Below, one piece after another: positions 1 through 10,816 of a stretch of DNA of 64,000 nt (positions are counted from its first letter, which is position 1; each line of letters begins with the position of its first letter). The stretch is from Photobacterium sp. GJ3 (lineage in GTDB: Bacteria > Pseudomonadota > Gammaproteobacteria > Enterobacterales > Vibrionaceae). A program made the position numbers and the translations under genes. The DNA is taken from assembly GCF_018199995.1 (NCBI RefSeq), contig NZ_CP073578.1, positions 1,364,001-1,428,000 of the forward strand, given 5' to 3'. Below the pieces are notes generated by a model. The model was not told the origin of the DNA and searched no databases. It saw only the letters and a list, made by a program, of their open reading frames with translations.

Positions 1-787
1 TCCGGTTCATTCGGATTCAGTGGGGCCCGATCCGCCATGCCGGCAACCTGCAACACATGATTTTCAGGGGCTCCTCCGGCAATCAGGGTCTGGCGGGCAA
101 CATTGGCTCGTGACGCAGACAATTCCCAGTTGGATTTTTCACTGCGATTGCGGTTAAAGCGAACCGCATCCGTATGTCCGCTGATGATCAGCGGGTTTTG
201 GATTTTGTGAAAAATCGGCGCCAGTTCAAGCAGTAAGTCCTCAAAGAAAGGCGTCAGTTCGCTGCTGCCACGATGAAACATGTTCTGCCGATAATCATCT
301 TGCAGAACGATTCGCAGCCCCTGCGGAGTGACATCAACATGCACATTGCCTTCGGCAGAGGCTTGCTTTGCCAGTTCTTCTACAACTTTTGCTAAAACTT
401 TCAGTTGTTCCTGTGTGTCATACGTCCCTGAACCAGCGATTCAGTGTATTGGCCGTCGCCATTGCCATCATAGAAAGAGGTGACGGTCATGGCTGCGTCG
501 TGTGAGCTTAAATCAGACGCCTCACCCCCGAAATCAATCGGGGACATGCTGCTGGAACTGTCAAACGGGTTGCCGACGCCTTGGTCAAACAGGCTTGCAC
601 TGTTCATGTAAGCCACAATCGCCTTACGCTCTGACTGATCGACAATGGCTAGAATCCAGAGCACCAGAAACAGAGCCATCAGGGCGATCATAAAGTCGGC
701 AAAAGCCACTTTCCACGCACCCCCATGGCCGACATCATGCTCATTGCGCCGTGCGCGTTTAATGATGATCTGATCGTGCCGTTGCAT
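1..787 (-). CDS. lafU: LafU, MotB-like lateral stator protein (frameshifted; 3' end outside window)
   Basis: This is the peptidoglycan-anchored stator subunit of the lateral flagellar motor; with LafT it forms the proton channel. The N-terminus has the MotB plug/TM signature [17 protein letters not shown], with the predicted proton-binding Asp at residue 31. The first frame stops at 401, but the next frame continues without a stop to position 1 and encodes the OmpA-like peptidoglycan-binding domain ([16 protein letters not shown], then a [13 protein letters not shown] segment). The break lies at about 418-424: one extra T would restore QGR-YDTQEQL. The 5' end touches lafT (stop/start overlap at 787), as in other laf operons. 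Sequencing error or true pseudogene cannot be told apart here. The family assignment is firm. Confidence 0.88.
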
Positions 788-1644
788 TATGCCTCCTGCT
801 CAGACAGCCATTTTTCCATGTCATTGAAACTTGGTTTGATGTCCAGCTGAATATGTTTACGGCCTGCGTCAATCGCCAGCAAAGTTGGTTTTTTCGCGAC
901 GTAAGCAACCAATGTGGCACGAACACACTCGAATGCTGTCATATCACGTTTTACACGCTGAGAAATCGCATTACTGGCCGGGTCCAGCACACAGTAACAA
1001 CCAAAAATACCCAGGAAAGTACCCACCAGTGCGGCGGCAACTTTGTATCCAATTTCAGCGATTGAACCATCAATGAACTGCATGGTGATGATGATGCCCA
1101 TCACGGCAGCCAGAATCCCGAAACCGGGCAGGGCTTCAGCAGTGCGGTGCAGAGAACGGGAAGGCAGCAGCAGGTCGTCTTCAATCGCCATGATTTCCTG
1201 CTCCAGCAGGGCTTCCAGTTCATGGGGAGACATCTGACCCATGGCCATCAGGCGCAGGTTATCGGTAATAAAGGCAATCAGATGATGGTCTTCTTTGATC
1301 AGCGGATAACGCTCGAAGAGCTCACTGTTCTGCGGATCTTCGATGTGGCTGTCGAGTGATTTGAAACCACCGTTGCGGATCGTTTCCAGCAGCAGTTGCA
1401 TCAGCCCCATCAGCTGCATGTAATATTCCTGCTCATTTTTCCGAGGCTTCATAATCTGGCGTAACTGAATCCGCATCTCACGAATCACGTGGGGTGGGTT
1501 ACCGATGATGATTGAGCCCAGTGCTGCACCGGTGATAATGAGAATCTCAGCAGGCTGCCAGATGGCCATCAGCGTACCACCGGCCCAGAGATAACCGCCG
1601 AATACGCAGAGAAGAATGACGATTGCGCCGGTAAATTTTTGCAT
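787..1644 (-). CDS. lafT: LafT, MotA-like lateral flagellar stator protein
   Basis: Four-TM proton-channel subunit of the lateral flagellar stator in the inner membrane, partner of LafU. The 285-aa length fits MotA. Key MotA residues fall at their E. coli positions: Arg90 and Asp98 in the cytoplasmic loop (Glu98 in E. coli) for FliG contact, and Pro173 (LPGFG) and Pro222 (LDPASN) next to TM3 and TM4. It lies between lafS and lafU in the order known from Vibrio parahaemolyticus. Being the MotA type rather than PomA, it predicts a proton-driven motor; this is inference from the family. Confidence 0.95.
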   Translation of the reverse strand: MQKFTGAIVILLCVFGGYLWAGGTLMAIWQPAEILIITGAALGSIIIGNPPHVIREMRIQLRQIMKPRKNEQEYYMQLMGLMQLLLETIRNGGFKSLDSHIEDPQNSELFERYPLIKEDHHLIAFITDNLRLMAMGQMSPHELEALLEQEIMAIEDDLLLPSRSLHRTAEALPGFGILAAVMGIIITMQFIDGSIAEIGYKVAAALVGTFLGIFGCYCVLDPASNAISQRVKRDMTAFECVRATLVAYVAKKPTLLAIDAGRKHIQLDIKPSFNDMEKWLSEQEA

Positions 1645-1659
1645 TTGAATTTGCTCCTG

Positions 1660-2388
1660 TCAGCAAAGATATTGGTTCAGTTGTTTCAGGGCCTGCTTGT
1701 GAAGCTGGCACACGCGTGGCGGTGTCAGGTTGAGCACCAGTGCAATTTCGTGCAGGTTCATATCATGTTGATAGAACAGCGTCAGTAAGAGTTGCTCCCG
1801 TGGTTTGAGCTTTGCCAGCGCGACGGTGAGCGTGCGACGAATATGTTCATGACGGACAGATTCACCGCCATCGTTGGTCATGGAAAAGTCGTTGCCGCTT
1901 TCGAGCAGTTGATCCAGGCTCTGCATTTCGCTGGCCATTGAGGCATTCAGGCGTTGCAGATAGTCGGCCTGATCCGTGCCAAGCGCTTCGATGATTTCCG
2001 CTTCGTTGGGTTGTCGGCCGAGTTTTTTCATTAAATCCCGGGTGACGTCATTGAGCTCGTGTGCCTGCTGGCGGGTCTGACGTGAGCGCCAGTCAAGGCG
2101 GCGCAATTCATCCAGAATCGAACCACGAATCCGGCAGACTGCAAAAGAAGGGAAGTTTGGATCTTCAACATTGCCATAACGACGACCGGCTTCCAGCAGA
2201 CCCATTAGCCCGATTTGCTGCATATCTTCCAGACTGCAATGGGTACTGACATGGCTGCGGAGCTGGTTCACGACACGCTTCACAAGGATCAGGTGGTCAC
2301 GAATGAGCTTATCTTCGTTGATGACCGGGCTGTTACGCCCGGTATCTTGCTCTTTCTCGTAATGTTCAGTCGGGTTGATATCAAGCAT
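1660..2388 (-). CDS. lafS: LafS, lateral flagellar sigma-28 factor (FliA family)
   Basis: RNA polymerase sigma factor of the FliA/sigma-28 family, 242 aa, expected to transcribe late lateral genes such as lafA. Region 2 is seen in LEDMQQIGLMGLLEAGRRY and SFAVCRIRGSILDELRRLDW, and region 4 in LLTLFYQHDMNLHEIALVL followed by a helix-turn-helix. It is encoded in the middle of the cap/chaperone/motor operon, so it is made only after the sigma-54 promoter in front of lafB fires, which gives the usual class 2 to class 3 order. No anti-sigma factor FlgM is in the window. Confidence 0.95.
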   Translation of the reverse strand: MLDINPTEHYEKEQDTGRNSPVINEDKLIRDHLILVKRVVNQLRSHVSTHCSLEDMQQIGLMGLLEAGRRYGNVEDPNFPSFAVCRIRGSILDELRRLDWRSRQTRQQAHELNDVTRDLMKKLGRQPNEAEIIEALGTDQADYLQRLNASMASEMQSLDQLLESGNDFSMTNDGGESVRHEHIRRTLTVALAKLKPREQLLLTLFYQHDMNLHEIALVLNLTPPRVCQLHKQALKQLNQYLC

Positions 2389-2395
2389 AGTCGCC

Positions 2396-2881
2396 TCACT
2401 GAATCACATATTTGGTCAGCAATACGTTGTCGATAGCGTGGGCGTAACGGGTTTTGTCAAAAGCTTCTAACAGCGTGCTCTTGACTTCATCCTGAAGCTC
2501 ATCAATCGTGCGATCGTTTTGCAGCTGTTCGTAAGTTTTGTTGCTGAACAGCTTCAGCAGAGAATTGCGGACAACCGGCATGTAATTATCAATCCCTTCA
2601 ATCGCTTCCGGACGACGGGTTTCCAGAGCCAGCTCCATCATGATGAAGTGCGTTTGACGTTCACCTTTCACAGACAGCACCAGTTTCTCCAACGGGTGGA
2701 AAATAGGATCGATGTTTTGCGGTTGAGAGAAGGGAAGTCTTAAATTTCCACCGCCATCGCCATGGTAACTTTTGACGTACCAAAGTGTGCCGCCGACGCT
2801 GGCCGCAGCCACCAGAATGCTGGTGATGAGCATGATGATAATGATCAAGACGAGGTTACGATGGGTTTTTTGCTGAGTCAT
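2396..2881 (-). CDS. lafF: FliL-like lateral flagellar basal-body protein (LafF)
   Basis: Single-pass inner-membrane protein of the FliL family that associates with the stator and basal body. The 161-aa protein has one N-terminal TM segment (about residues 9-31) and a periplasmic domain with the FliL pattern HPLEKLVLSVKGERQTHFI and a C-terminal VLLTKYVIQ. It is in the lateral operon between fliK (lafE) and lafS; the stop is only 8 bp from the lafS start. Confidence 0.9.
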   Translation of the reverse strand: MTQQKTHRNLVLIIIIMLITSILVAAASVGGTLWYVKSYHGDGGGNLRLPFSQPQNIDPIFHPLEKLVLSVKGERQTHFIMMELALETRRPEAIEGIDNYMPVVRNSLLKLFSNKTYEQLQNDRTIDELQDEVKSTLLEAFDKTRYAHAIDNVLLTKYVIQ

Positions 2882-2896
2882 GAAAATAGCTCCTCA

Positions 2897-4000
2897 TCAG
2901 GCTCTGGTTGACAGCCAATGGCCTGAATCTGTTGTAGTTATCTGGTTGTCATCGGATGTTTGATTCGCAAAGATGACGGGTTGTGAGTCTTGATCTGCAT
3001 GTTCCTGCTGCTGCCCCTGACGACCGTCGCCGACGTTGACATCCACATGAACAAAATTTTGATCCTGCAATTCAGCGCGAAGGCGCTCCGATACCTGCAC
3101 CAGTGCATCACGGACAGCCGTCTGGTTGGCATGAATCTGAACACTGAGGCGATCACCATCCAAACGAACAGTGAGATCCAGTTTGCCCAGTTCCGGCGGA
3201 TCCAGACGAATACGTGCTTCCTGAAGATTCTGGCTGGCCTGAAGTTGTACTCTGTCCTGAAGCACTTGCATCATTTGCTCGCCCCATTTGCCCTGCTGGC
3301 CCTGTGGCAGTTTGACACTGGCCCATTCAATCGGGTTTGCGGCTGAAGCTGCCTGAGCAGGGGCTGTTTGGGTATGTGATGCGCTTGCTGGGATATCAGC
3401 GGCCAGATTGTTCATCAGGGTTTGCAGCGCGGGCGAGCTGTTGGCAGCCCGGTTTTCCTGCATACCTGGGAAAGCACTGTCCTGCACTGAAGCTGGCTGG
3501 CTGCGCTGCCCAATGGATGAAAGACGCTCATTCGTTGCAGCCGTTGTCATCAGGCTGTCAGAGGACGTTGCCTGAGAGCCCGTTTGGCTTTGCTGAGAAC
3601 CAAGATTCCCCATGGCTGCAACAGATGCAGCGCCTGCAGCCATGCCACTCACAGATTGAGCCTGCGTGCTGGCTGCCTGAGCCGACACGGTCCCGAGCTG
3701 TTTTTCAGCCTGGGCAAGCAGATTCGCGATAATGTCGGCGGCGACGGCAGGGGTCAGAGATTCTGCTGTCGGTGCCTGTTCCGTACTTTCTCCGCTGAAA
3801 GAGGCCTCAGTTGTGGCTTCTTTGTCGGTGGCGTGTTTCGTCAGCGCCTGACCTTGCTCAGAGGCAGTGGTGTTTGATTGCAAGGTGTCTGTGAAGCTGG
3901 AAGCTTTGTCACCATTTGCCGGCTTCACTGCACCACTCTTCATGTCGCTTTGTTCACTGCTGCTTTGAGTGAGTTTGGAGTGCGAGACGATAGTATTCAT
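2897..4000 (-). CDS. lafE: Lateral flagellar hook-length control protein (FliK/LafE)
   Basis: Hook-length ruler and export-specificity switch protein. The 367-aa protein has a long Ser/Thr/Ala/Gln-rich low-complexity N-terminal two thirds and a conserved FliK C-terminal domain, seen in EARIRLDPPELGKLDLTVRL, LSVQIHANQTAVRDAL and LRAELQDQNF. Low conservation of the first part is normal for FliK. It abuts fliT (lafD) with a stop/start overlap at 4000, so the two are translationally coupled. Assignment rests on the C-terminal motif plus operon position. Confidence 0.9.
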   Translation of the reverse strand: MNTIVSHSKLTQSSSEQSDMKSGAVKPANGDKASSFTDTLQSNTTASEQGQALTKHATDKEATTEASFSGESTEQAPTAESLTPAVAADIIANLLAQAEKQLGTVSAQAASTQAQSVSGMAAGAASVAAMGNLGSQQSQTGSQATSSDSLMTTAATNERLSSIGQRSQPASVQDSAFPGMQENRAANSSPALQTLMNNLAADIPASASHTQTAPAQAASAANPIEWASVKLPQGQQGKWGEQMMQVLQDRVQLQASQNLQEARIRLDPPELGKLDLTVRLDGDRLSVQIHANQTAVRDALVQVSERLRAELQDQNFVHVDVNVGDGRQGQQQEHADQDSQPVIFANQTSDDNQITTTDSGHWLSTRA

Positions 4001-4305
4001 TAAAGCTCCATGTTCATGGCCATCTGATAGGCCAGAAGTCCTTCTTTGCCTTCACTGACGGCATTCATATCTTGTTGTAATTTATCTCTTTGTGCTTTCA
4101 CTGCACTGACCGCAGCAAGGTGGCTGCGCTTCAGGTGAGTCAGCGCTTGAATCTGTGCTTCACTCAATGTGAATTGCTGCAAATTCAGTAAGACCTTTTG
4201 CAAGGTTTGATCAAGCTGCTGCAGGCGTTTCCAATCCTGACCCGCAACAGCGCGATCAATGTTTTGCACCAGGTTCTGCAATTGCGTCACCGTGATCTCA
4301 GCCAT
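4000..4305 (-). CDS. lafD: Lateral flagellar FliT-like chaperone (LafD)
   Basis: Small (101 aa), highly helical protein in the place of the FliT/LafD chaperone, which binds the FliD cap protein in the cytoplasm. I chose the ATG at 4305 (MAEITVTQL) because it overlaps the fliS stop by 8 nt; the frame is open further upstream but without a better start. The sequence itself is poorly conserved, as usual for FliT proteins, so the call rests mainly on size, Gln/Leu-rich helical character and its place between fliS and fliK. Confidence 0.78.
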   Translation of the reverse strand: MAEITVTQLQNLVQNIDRAVAGQDWKRLQQLDQTLQKVLLNLQQFTLSEAQIQALTHLKRSHLAAVSAVKAQRDKLQQDMNAVSEGKEGLLAYQMAMNMEL

Positions 4306-4687
4306 GCTGACCAAACCCTTCCCAACCTTCACGGATATTGGTCATCACGTTTTCTACCGTATCGAGATGCTCTGTTTTATTTTGCGAACTCGCTTTAAAG
4401 AGTTCGCCAATGCAAAACTCGTACAGGTCGTGCAGATTGGCAGCCAGCTCACCACCTGCTTCGATATCCAGTGCACTGTCGAGACCAATCAGAATATTCA
4501 TGCATTTACTGATGCTTTTTCCTTTGGCTTCGAGACGCTTGGCTTCAATGTGACCTTTGACCCGGACGAGTTCATCCAGCAGGCCATCAATCAACATCAG
4601 CACCAGCTGATGGGGGTTTGCAGAAGCGGCCTGAGCATCCAGATCAACGCTTTGATAAGAATCAAAGCCCGAGTTTTGCATTAGCAT
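4298..4687 (-). CDS. lafC: Lateral flagellin chaperone FliS (LafC)
   Basis: Cytoplasmic export chaperone that holds flagellin unfolded. The 129-aa protein shows the FliS pattern ASANPHQLVLMLIDGLLDEL near the N-terminus and the later helical segment NLHDLYEFCIGELFKAS. It lies directly downstream of fliD and overlaps fliT by 8 nt. The start could be either of the first two methionines. Confidence 0.92.
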   Translation of the reverse strand: MLMQNSGFDSYQSVDLDAQAASANPHQLVLMLIDGLLDELVRVKGHIEAKRLEAKGKSISKCMNILIGLDSALDIEAGGELAANLHDLYEFCIGELFKASSQNKTEHLDTVENVMTNIREGWEGFGQHG

Positions 4688-4697
4688 GGGGAACTCC

Positions 4698-6038
4698 TTA
4701 AATTGAGAACAGACCGTTTGTCTGGTTCATTTGGGTCATTAACTGATTCATTTGAGTAAATTGAGCCAGATAGCGGTCATAAGACATTTTGTATTTGCGG
4801 TCCAGCGAAGCCAGTTTGTCGTCAACACGGCTAATGTTCTGCTGCAGGCTGTCTTTACGGCTTTTGAAGACACCGTCGGAGAAAGACAGATATGGTTTAA
4901 CCGTCGCTTCCAGCGAGTCAAACAACTGATCTGTACCGTTAAACATTTCATTCAAGGCTGCTGGATCGGCTGCCTGTGCTTCCTCAAACTTCTTGTTATC
5001 AATGGATAACTTGCCGGTGCGGTCAATGCTGACACCAACAGAGTAAAGGCTTTTATCGCCGTAAGTTTTGCGGAACAGGGTGCTGATTTGGTTTTCCAGC
5101 GAGCGGATGGTCCCGTCACCGGCTAACACGCCACGTTTTTCATCTTCAGAACCGACTTTGGTGTACTTGTCGATTTCAGACATCAGGGCATTGTAAGATT
5201 CCACCAGCTTATTCAGCTGTTCTTTGGTGGCTTCTTTATCCGCACCGACCGAGATACCAATAGGCTGATCACCACTTGTCTGAGCCTTGGTGACGGTTAG
5301 GTCAACGCCATCAATCACACCTTCAAAGGTGTTGGAAGCGTTGGTCAACTTCATGCCAGTCCCTTCCGCACCCAGCCAGATCACCGCATCTTTTGGGGTG
5401 CTGATATCAGTGCCACTGGCAAAGGCCGTTTCAAATGCGGCATCACCAGTCCCGGAGACATTCACCGAAACGGTATTGGCAACGCCGGTTTCTTTACCAG
5501 CCAGCATGAAGTGCGTTTCACCGTTGGCGCGAACCAGTGTTGCATTCACGCCAGGGTTGTTTTCATCATTGTTGATGGCATTGGTCAGCTCCTGCAGTGT
5601 GGTGGTGCCATCACTGTCGGTATCAATTGTGGCCAGATCCAGATTCAGCGTTTTGCCGTCCATGGTGATCATCATGGTACCGACAGCCGGAATCGCTGTA
5701 TCTGCTGTGGTGCCAGCGCCCAGGTCAATCCCCATCTGATGCGAAGTGGCCACCTGCTCAACAAACACCTGATATTCGCCAGCCAACGCTTTGGCGTTTA
5801 CATTGGCTGAAATATTGCCTTCCTGTGAAAATGTTGCGCCATTTTTGACAACACTATCGTTCAGGCCATTCATATCTTCGACTGCGGTACGGAATGTACG
5901 CAGTGCGGACTCAATCTTGCCGTAAGCAGTAATCTGGCCCTGAAACTTATCTGTTTGTGCCTGATAACGTTTCTGGAAAGGCTGTACCTCATAGGTCGCC
6001 AGATTTTGCGCCATACTGATCGGATCAATGGAACTCAT
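4698..6038 (-). CDS. lafB: Lateral flagellar filament cap protein FliD (LafB)
   Basis: Filament cap that sits at the tip and folds incoming flagellin. The 446-aa protein starts MSSIDPISMAQNLATYEVQP, typical of the FliD N-terminal D0/D1 coil (residues 1-100). It has a central variable domain and a C-terminal coiled coil with SFSDGVFKSRKDSLQQNI and ending QMNQTNGLFSI. It is the first gene of the lafBCDEFSTU operon. A Shine-Dalgarno AAGGAG precedes the ATG, and a perfect sigma-54 promoter lies 30 bp upstream. Confidence 0.95.
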   Translation of the reverse strand: MSSIDPISMAQNLATYEVQPFQKRYQAQTDKFQGQITAYGKIESALRTFRTAVEDMNGLNDSVVKNGATFSQEGNISANVNAKALAGEYQVFVEQVATSHQMGIDLGAGTTADTAIPAVGTMMITMDGKTLNLDLATIDTDSDGTTTLQELTNAINNDENNPGVNATLVRANGETHFMLAGKETGVANTVSVNVSGTGDAAFETAFASGTDISTPKDAVIWLGAEGTGMKLTNASNTFEGVIDGVDLTVTKAQTSGDQPIGISVGADKEATKEQLNKLVESYNALMSEIDKYTKVGSEDEKRGVLAGDGTIRSLENQISTLFRKTYGDKSLYSVGVSIDRTGKLSIDNKKFEEAQAADPAALNEMFNGTDQLFDSLEATVKPYLSFSDGVFKSRKDSLQQNISRVDDKLASLDRKYKMSYDRYLAQFTQMNQLMTQMNQTNGLFSI

Positions 6039-6067
6039 GGAAAAACTCCTTTATTTATTGCTACTAA

Positions 6068-6083
6068 AGCAAGTAGCGTGCCA
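6068..6083 (-). promoter_or_regulatory. Sigma-54 (RpoN) promoter of the lafB operon
   Basis: On the minus strand the sequence reads TGGCACGCTACTTGCT, an exact match to the sigma-54 consensus (-24 GG and -12 GC ten bases apart). Transcription would start near 6057, ahead of the lafB ribosome binding site. The likely activator is LafK, encoded at 20.9 kb. Confidence 0.88.
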
Positions 6084-6313
6084 TTGGTTTATCTTGCTGA
6101 AATTAAGGGAATTTATCTGTATTAACTCCGATTGGCGGAAACGGGGTTTCCGATCAGGTTTCCGCTTTTTCTTCCGGTTATCGGCAAAGACTTCCTTGGG
6201 GGAAAATCGCAGCACCGGTTGCGTTGATAGATATCCCTGGAGGTTGTTCATCATCGCTGTCGCAGTGATGCAACTTCCATAGTGTTAGGGCGGCATATTG
6301 GGAAGGGGCATTA

Positions 6314-6475
6314 ATACCAATCGCAGTAAATAACTGGTCATCCTAGCTTGCTAAAATGTTTGATAACTGCGTTAGATTTTTTGATTGTAGAATAACTACT
6401 TATCTAAAAAATCCGCCTTGTTCTCAAACATTTTTCCGGCGCTATTTCTGATCATTGACTTACTTTGATTGGTAT
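6314..6475. repeat. MITE-like repeat, copy 1 (full length)
   Basis: About 162 bp bounded by ATACCAATC at the left and GATTGGTAT at the right, a perfect 9-bp terminal inverted repeat that extends imperfectly inward. The interior shares long identical blocks with the copies at 11.2 and 34.1 kb, for example GATTTTTTGATTGTAGAAT and TTGTTCTCAAACATTTTTCC. It has no coding capacity. It lies between the lafB promoter and the aminopeptidase terminator; I see nothing else in this 550-bp gap. Confidence 0.85.
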
Positions 6476-6512
6476 AAGGTATGCAGGCTGCATTGTCGGC
6501 AGGGATAGACAT

Positions 6513-6542
6513 AAAAAAACCGGACACCCTGAGGTCTCCGGT
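6513..6542 (-). terminator. Rho-independent terminator of the aminopeptidase gene
   Basis: Stem ACCGGACACC / GGTCTCCGGT (one mismatch, loop of four) with seven T's following on the minus strand. Confidence 0.85.
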
Positions 6543-6591
6543 CGATTTTTGTTCTGAATTAAGCCCAGGGCTTTTCTCTGGCATTCACAGT

Positions 6592-8151
<1,560 letters not shown>

Positions 8152-8525
8152 TTAAATCAACAAAACTTAAGTCAGAACAGAGAAAAAGCGAATTTTTCCT
8201 TTGACATCAATGTGTAATGACAGGTTGTCACAAGTCTATCAATAGGGGGTGAGGGCCGAAGATTTACCTTCATCGTTGTGATGAAATGCTTAATCAGTGC
8301 GAAAATTCAGATTGATATACAGATAAGTTCCGAAAGGTTAGTGTAAAAAATGGGATGAAGAAAATGATCCTGAGTTTCATTTTTGCGAGCGACTGCGAAT
8401 TAAGCGTGGGGTATTTCTGGGTGACGAAGGGGTGAATCAAAGAGGATGCTTTCGTGATTACTGATTCATTTTCGTGAGCAATCACAGGTATCTGATTTTG
8501 TCGTGTGGTTTGTCACCTGGAGAAT

Positions 8526-8552
8526 GAAAAAAAGCCCCGTAAACGGGGCTTT
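8526..8552 (-). terminator. Terminator of lafA1
   Basis: Perfect stem AAGCCCCGT/ACGGGGCTT followed by a run of T's on the minus strand, 36 bp after the lafA1 stop. The rest of the 8,128-8,587 gap shows no gene. Confidence 0.92.
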
Positions 8553-8587
8553 CCAATGGAGTGTCTATCTGTATGCTAATCCGGGGA

Positions 8588-9469
8588 TTAACGCAGCAGT
8601 GACATTGCCATGCCAGACAGCTGGTTGGTTTGAGACAGTACGTTTGTACCGGCTTGCATCAGCATCTGGTTCTTCGTCATGTTTGAAGTTTCTACAGCGA
8701 AGTCGGTATCAGTGATACGGCCTTTCGCAGCAGTGGTGTTCTCAACCATGTTACCCAGGTTAGTGATGGTGTGTTCCAGACGGTTGATGTTCGCACCCAG
8801 TGCTGCACGAGCGCCACCGATAGTGTCCAGAGAAGCAGTGATTGCATCCATTGCCAGGCGAGCGTTACCTTGGTTCGCTGCAACAGTTGCACCAGTGTCA
8901 CCGAAAGTTGCCAGAGAAGCAATTGTACCACCAGCTTGCAGAGCAGTCACTGCTGCGCCAACTTTACCGTCGATAGAAGCTGCGAAGTCCAGCTGCTCAG
9001 CAGAAGAACCACCGATTTGCAGAACGATACCGCCGCCCTTCACACCAGCTGCGTCAAACACAGTCTCGCCAGCATACTTGGTGTTTGCCATTACGCTGCC
9101 CAGCTCGTTGGTCAGTTCAGTGAATTCTGCGTACAGTGCTTCCTGGTCGTTTACAGAGTTCGTACCGTTCGCAGCCTGAGTTGCCAGGTCGTTCATGCGG
9201 TACAGGATGTTTGCTGTTTCGTCCAGTGCACCTTCAACAGTTTGCATCATGGAGATGCCGTCTTGTGAGTTGCGCATTGCAACTGACATGCCACGAGTTT
9301 GTGCTTCCAGGCGGCTAGAGATTTGCAGACCCGCTGCATCGTCAGCAGCAGAGTTGATGCGGTAGCCAGTCGCCAGACGCTCCATGGCTTTGTTCAGCAT
9401 GTTACCTGTGCCGTTCAGCGTGTTTTGCGTAACCAGAGATGCGTAGTTGGTGTGCATTGATAGAGCCAT
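8588..9469 (-). CDS. lafA1: Lateral flagellin LafA (copy 1)
   Basis: Filament subunit of the lateral flagella. The start ATG at 9469 ([20 protein letters not shown]) follows a strong AAGGAGAAC site; the open frame upstream is untranslated leader. Of its 293 aa, the N-terminal ~140 and C-terminal ~90 residues are the conserved flagellin D0/D1 regions ([33 protein letters not shown]), and the middle is short and variable. It is a close paralogue of the next gene. Compared with that copy its codons look more biased to the preferred set (for example AAC, CGT), suggesting it is the more highly expressed one; this is inference. Confidence 0.97.
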   Translation of the reverse strand: MALSMHTNYASLVTQNTLNGTGNMLNKAMERLATGYRINSAADDAAGLQISSRLEAQTRGMSVAMRNSQDGISMMQTVEGALDETANILYRMNDLATQAANGTNSVNDQEALYAEFTELTNELGSVMANTKYAGETVFDAAGVKGGGIVLQIGGSSAEQLDFAASIDGKVGAAVTALQAGGTIASLATFGDTGATVAANQGNARLAMDAITASLDTIGGARAALGANINRLEHTITNLGNMVENTTAAKGRITDTDFAVETSNMTKNQMLMQAGTNVLSQTNQLSGMAMSLLR

Positions 9470-9562
9470 GAAAGTTCTCCTTTGTTTTACATCTTTTATA
9501 TCGTTAAAACTGCCACACAAGCTTGTATGTTGTTCCGTGTGGCCGTCATTCCTACTCGCTAA

Positions 9563-9594
9563 TATGAGGCGGAAGATGCTCTGAGAACATTAAT
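9563..9594 (-). promoter_or_regulatory. Putative LafS (sigma-28) promoter of lafA1
   Basis: Minus-strand element ATTAAT-N18-GCCTCATA, about 95 bp before the lafA1 start. An element with identical spacing, ATTAAT-N18-GCCTAATC, lies upstream of lafA2. The -10-like GCCTnAT resembles the sigma-28 box GCCGATAA; the -35 match is weak. Confidence 0.5.
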
Positions 9595-9735
9595 CATGAA
9601 AAACAAAAAATTGTTATTTAGGGATGTTTTTATGCCTCTGGGGTAAGGGTGGGTGGTGTTTTATTTCTTATTATTCAGTAATTTAAGGTTATTATTTAAT
9701 GCTAAAATAAATGAGGTTTTTTTTTGAGAAAAACG

Positions 9736-9762
9736 AAAAAAGCCTCCCTTCGGAGGCTTTCG
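9736..9762 (-). terminator. Terminator of lafA2
   Basis: Stem AAGCCTCC/GGAGGCTT with GAAG loop and a T tract on the minus strand. Confidence 0.92.
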
Positions 9763-9828
9763 AATATCGGCTCACTGGTATGATGAGCTGAATAAAGCGG
9801 CTTTTTTTGTTCTGCTCTGAAATTAAAA

Positions 9829-10707
9829 TTAGCGCAGAAGTGACATGGCCATACCAGACAGCTGATTCGTCTGAGACAGTACATTTGTGCCAGCTTGCAT
9901 CAACATCTGATTTTTTGTCATGTTTGATGTTTCCACAGCAAAATCAGTATCCATGATCCGGCCTTTCGCAGCATCGGTATTTTCAACCATATTGCCCAGG
10001 TTCGTAATGGTGTGTTCCAGACGGTTGATGTTTGCACCCATTGCGGCACGTGCACCACCCAGAGTGTCCAGGGTTCCCTGAATTGCGGTCATTGCTTTGT
10101 GGGCTTCAGCCTGGTTCTCCGCAACGGTTTTGCCTGTATCACCGAAAGAAACCAGTGCACCCAGCGTTCCGCCTGCTTTCAGCGATGTGTGTGCTGCGGT
10201 CACCGCGGTATCAATTTTTGCAAAGCTCAGGGTTTCCGCGGTTGAGCCACCAATTTGCAGTGTCAGACCACCGGTTTTAATCCCCTTGTCGCTAAACAGT
10301 GCTTCACCGGCAAATTTAGTGTTTGCAATGATGCTGCCCAGCTCGGATGTTAATTCAGTAAATTCGGCTTGAAGTGCAGACTGGTCATTCACGCTGTTCG
10401 TACCATTCGCTGCTTGTGTTGCCAGATCGTTCATACGGTACAGAATGTTGGTGGCTTCATCAAAAGCACCTTCTGCCGTTTGCAGCATGGAAATACCATC
10501 CTGAGAGTTTCGCATTGCCACAGACATGCCACGGCTTTGCGCCTGAAGGCGGCTGGCGATTTGGAGGCCGGCTGCATCATCCGCCGCAGAGTTGATCCGG
10601 TAACCCGTGGCCAGACGTTCCATTGCCGTGTTCAGCATATTACCTGTGCCATTCAGTGTGTTCTGAGTGACCAGAGACGCGTAATTGGTATGCATAGATA
10701 GAGCCAT
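9829..10707 (-). CDS. lafA2: Lateral flagellin LafA (copy 2)
   Basis: Second lateral flagellin, 292 aa, in tandem with lafA1 and separately terminated. The start at 10707 ([12 protein letters not shown]) follows AAGGAGAAA. The terminal D0/D1 regions are almost identical to copy 1. The central part (about residues 140-200) differs clearly, e.g. [19 protein letters not shown] versus [19 protein letters not shown]. The gene order is consistent with tandem duplication. Codon choice is less biased than in copy 1. Confidence 0.97.
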   Translation of the reverse strand: MALSMHTNYASLVTQNTLNGTGNMLNTAMERLATGYRINSAADDAAGLQIASRLQAQSRGMSVAMRNSQDGISMLQTAEGAFDEATNILYRMNDLATQAANGTNSVNDQSALQAEFTELTSELGSIIANTKFAGEALFSDKGIKTGGLTLQIGGSTAETLSFAKIDTAVTAAHTSLKAGGTLGALVSFGDTGKTVAENQAEAHKAMTAIQGTLDTLGGARAAMGANINRLEHTITNLGNMVENTDAAKGRIMDTDFAVETSNMTKNQMLMQAGTNVLSQTNQLSGMAMSLLR

Positions 10708-10784
10708 GAGATTTCTCCTTTGTGCATTCAAGGTGGAATGCGATTGTTGTGTTCTTCGTTGTGGAGGATTCCTCCGTTCATGGT

Positions 10785-10816
10785 GATTAGGCGGTTTCGA
10801 TCTGGCGTAAATTAAT
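10785..10816 (-). promoter_or_regulatory. Putative LafS (sigma-28) promoter of lafA2
   Basis: Minus-strand ATTAAT-N18-GCCTAATC, aligned base for base in spacing with the element before lafA1. From here to yoeB (10,817-11,530) I see no gene, only a repeat copy and a hairpin. Confidence 0.5.
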
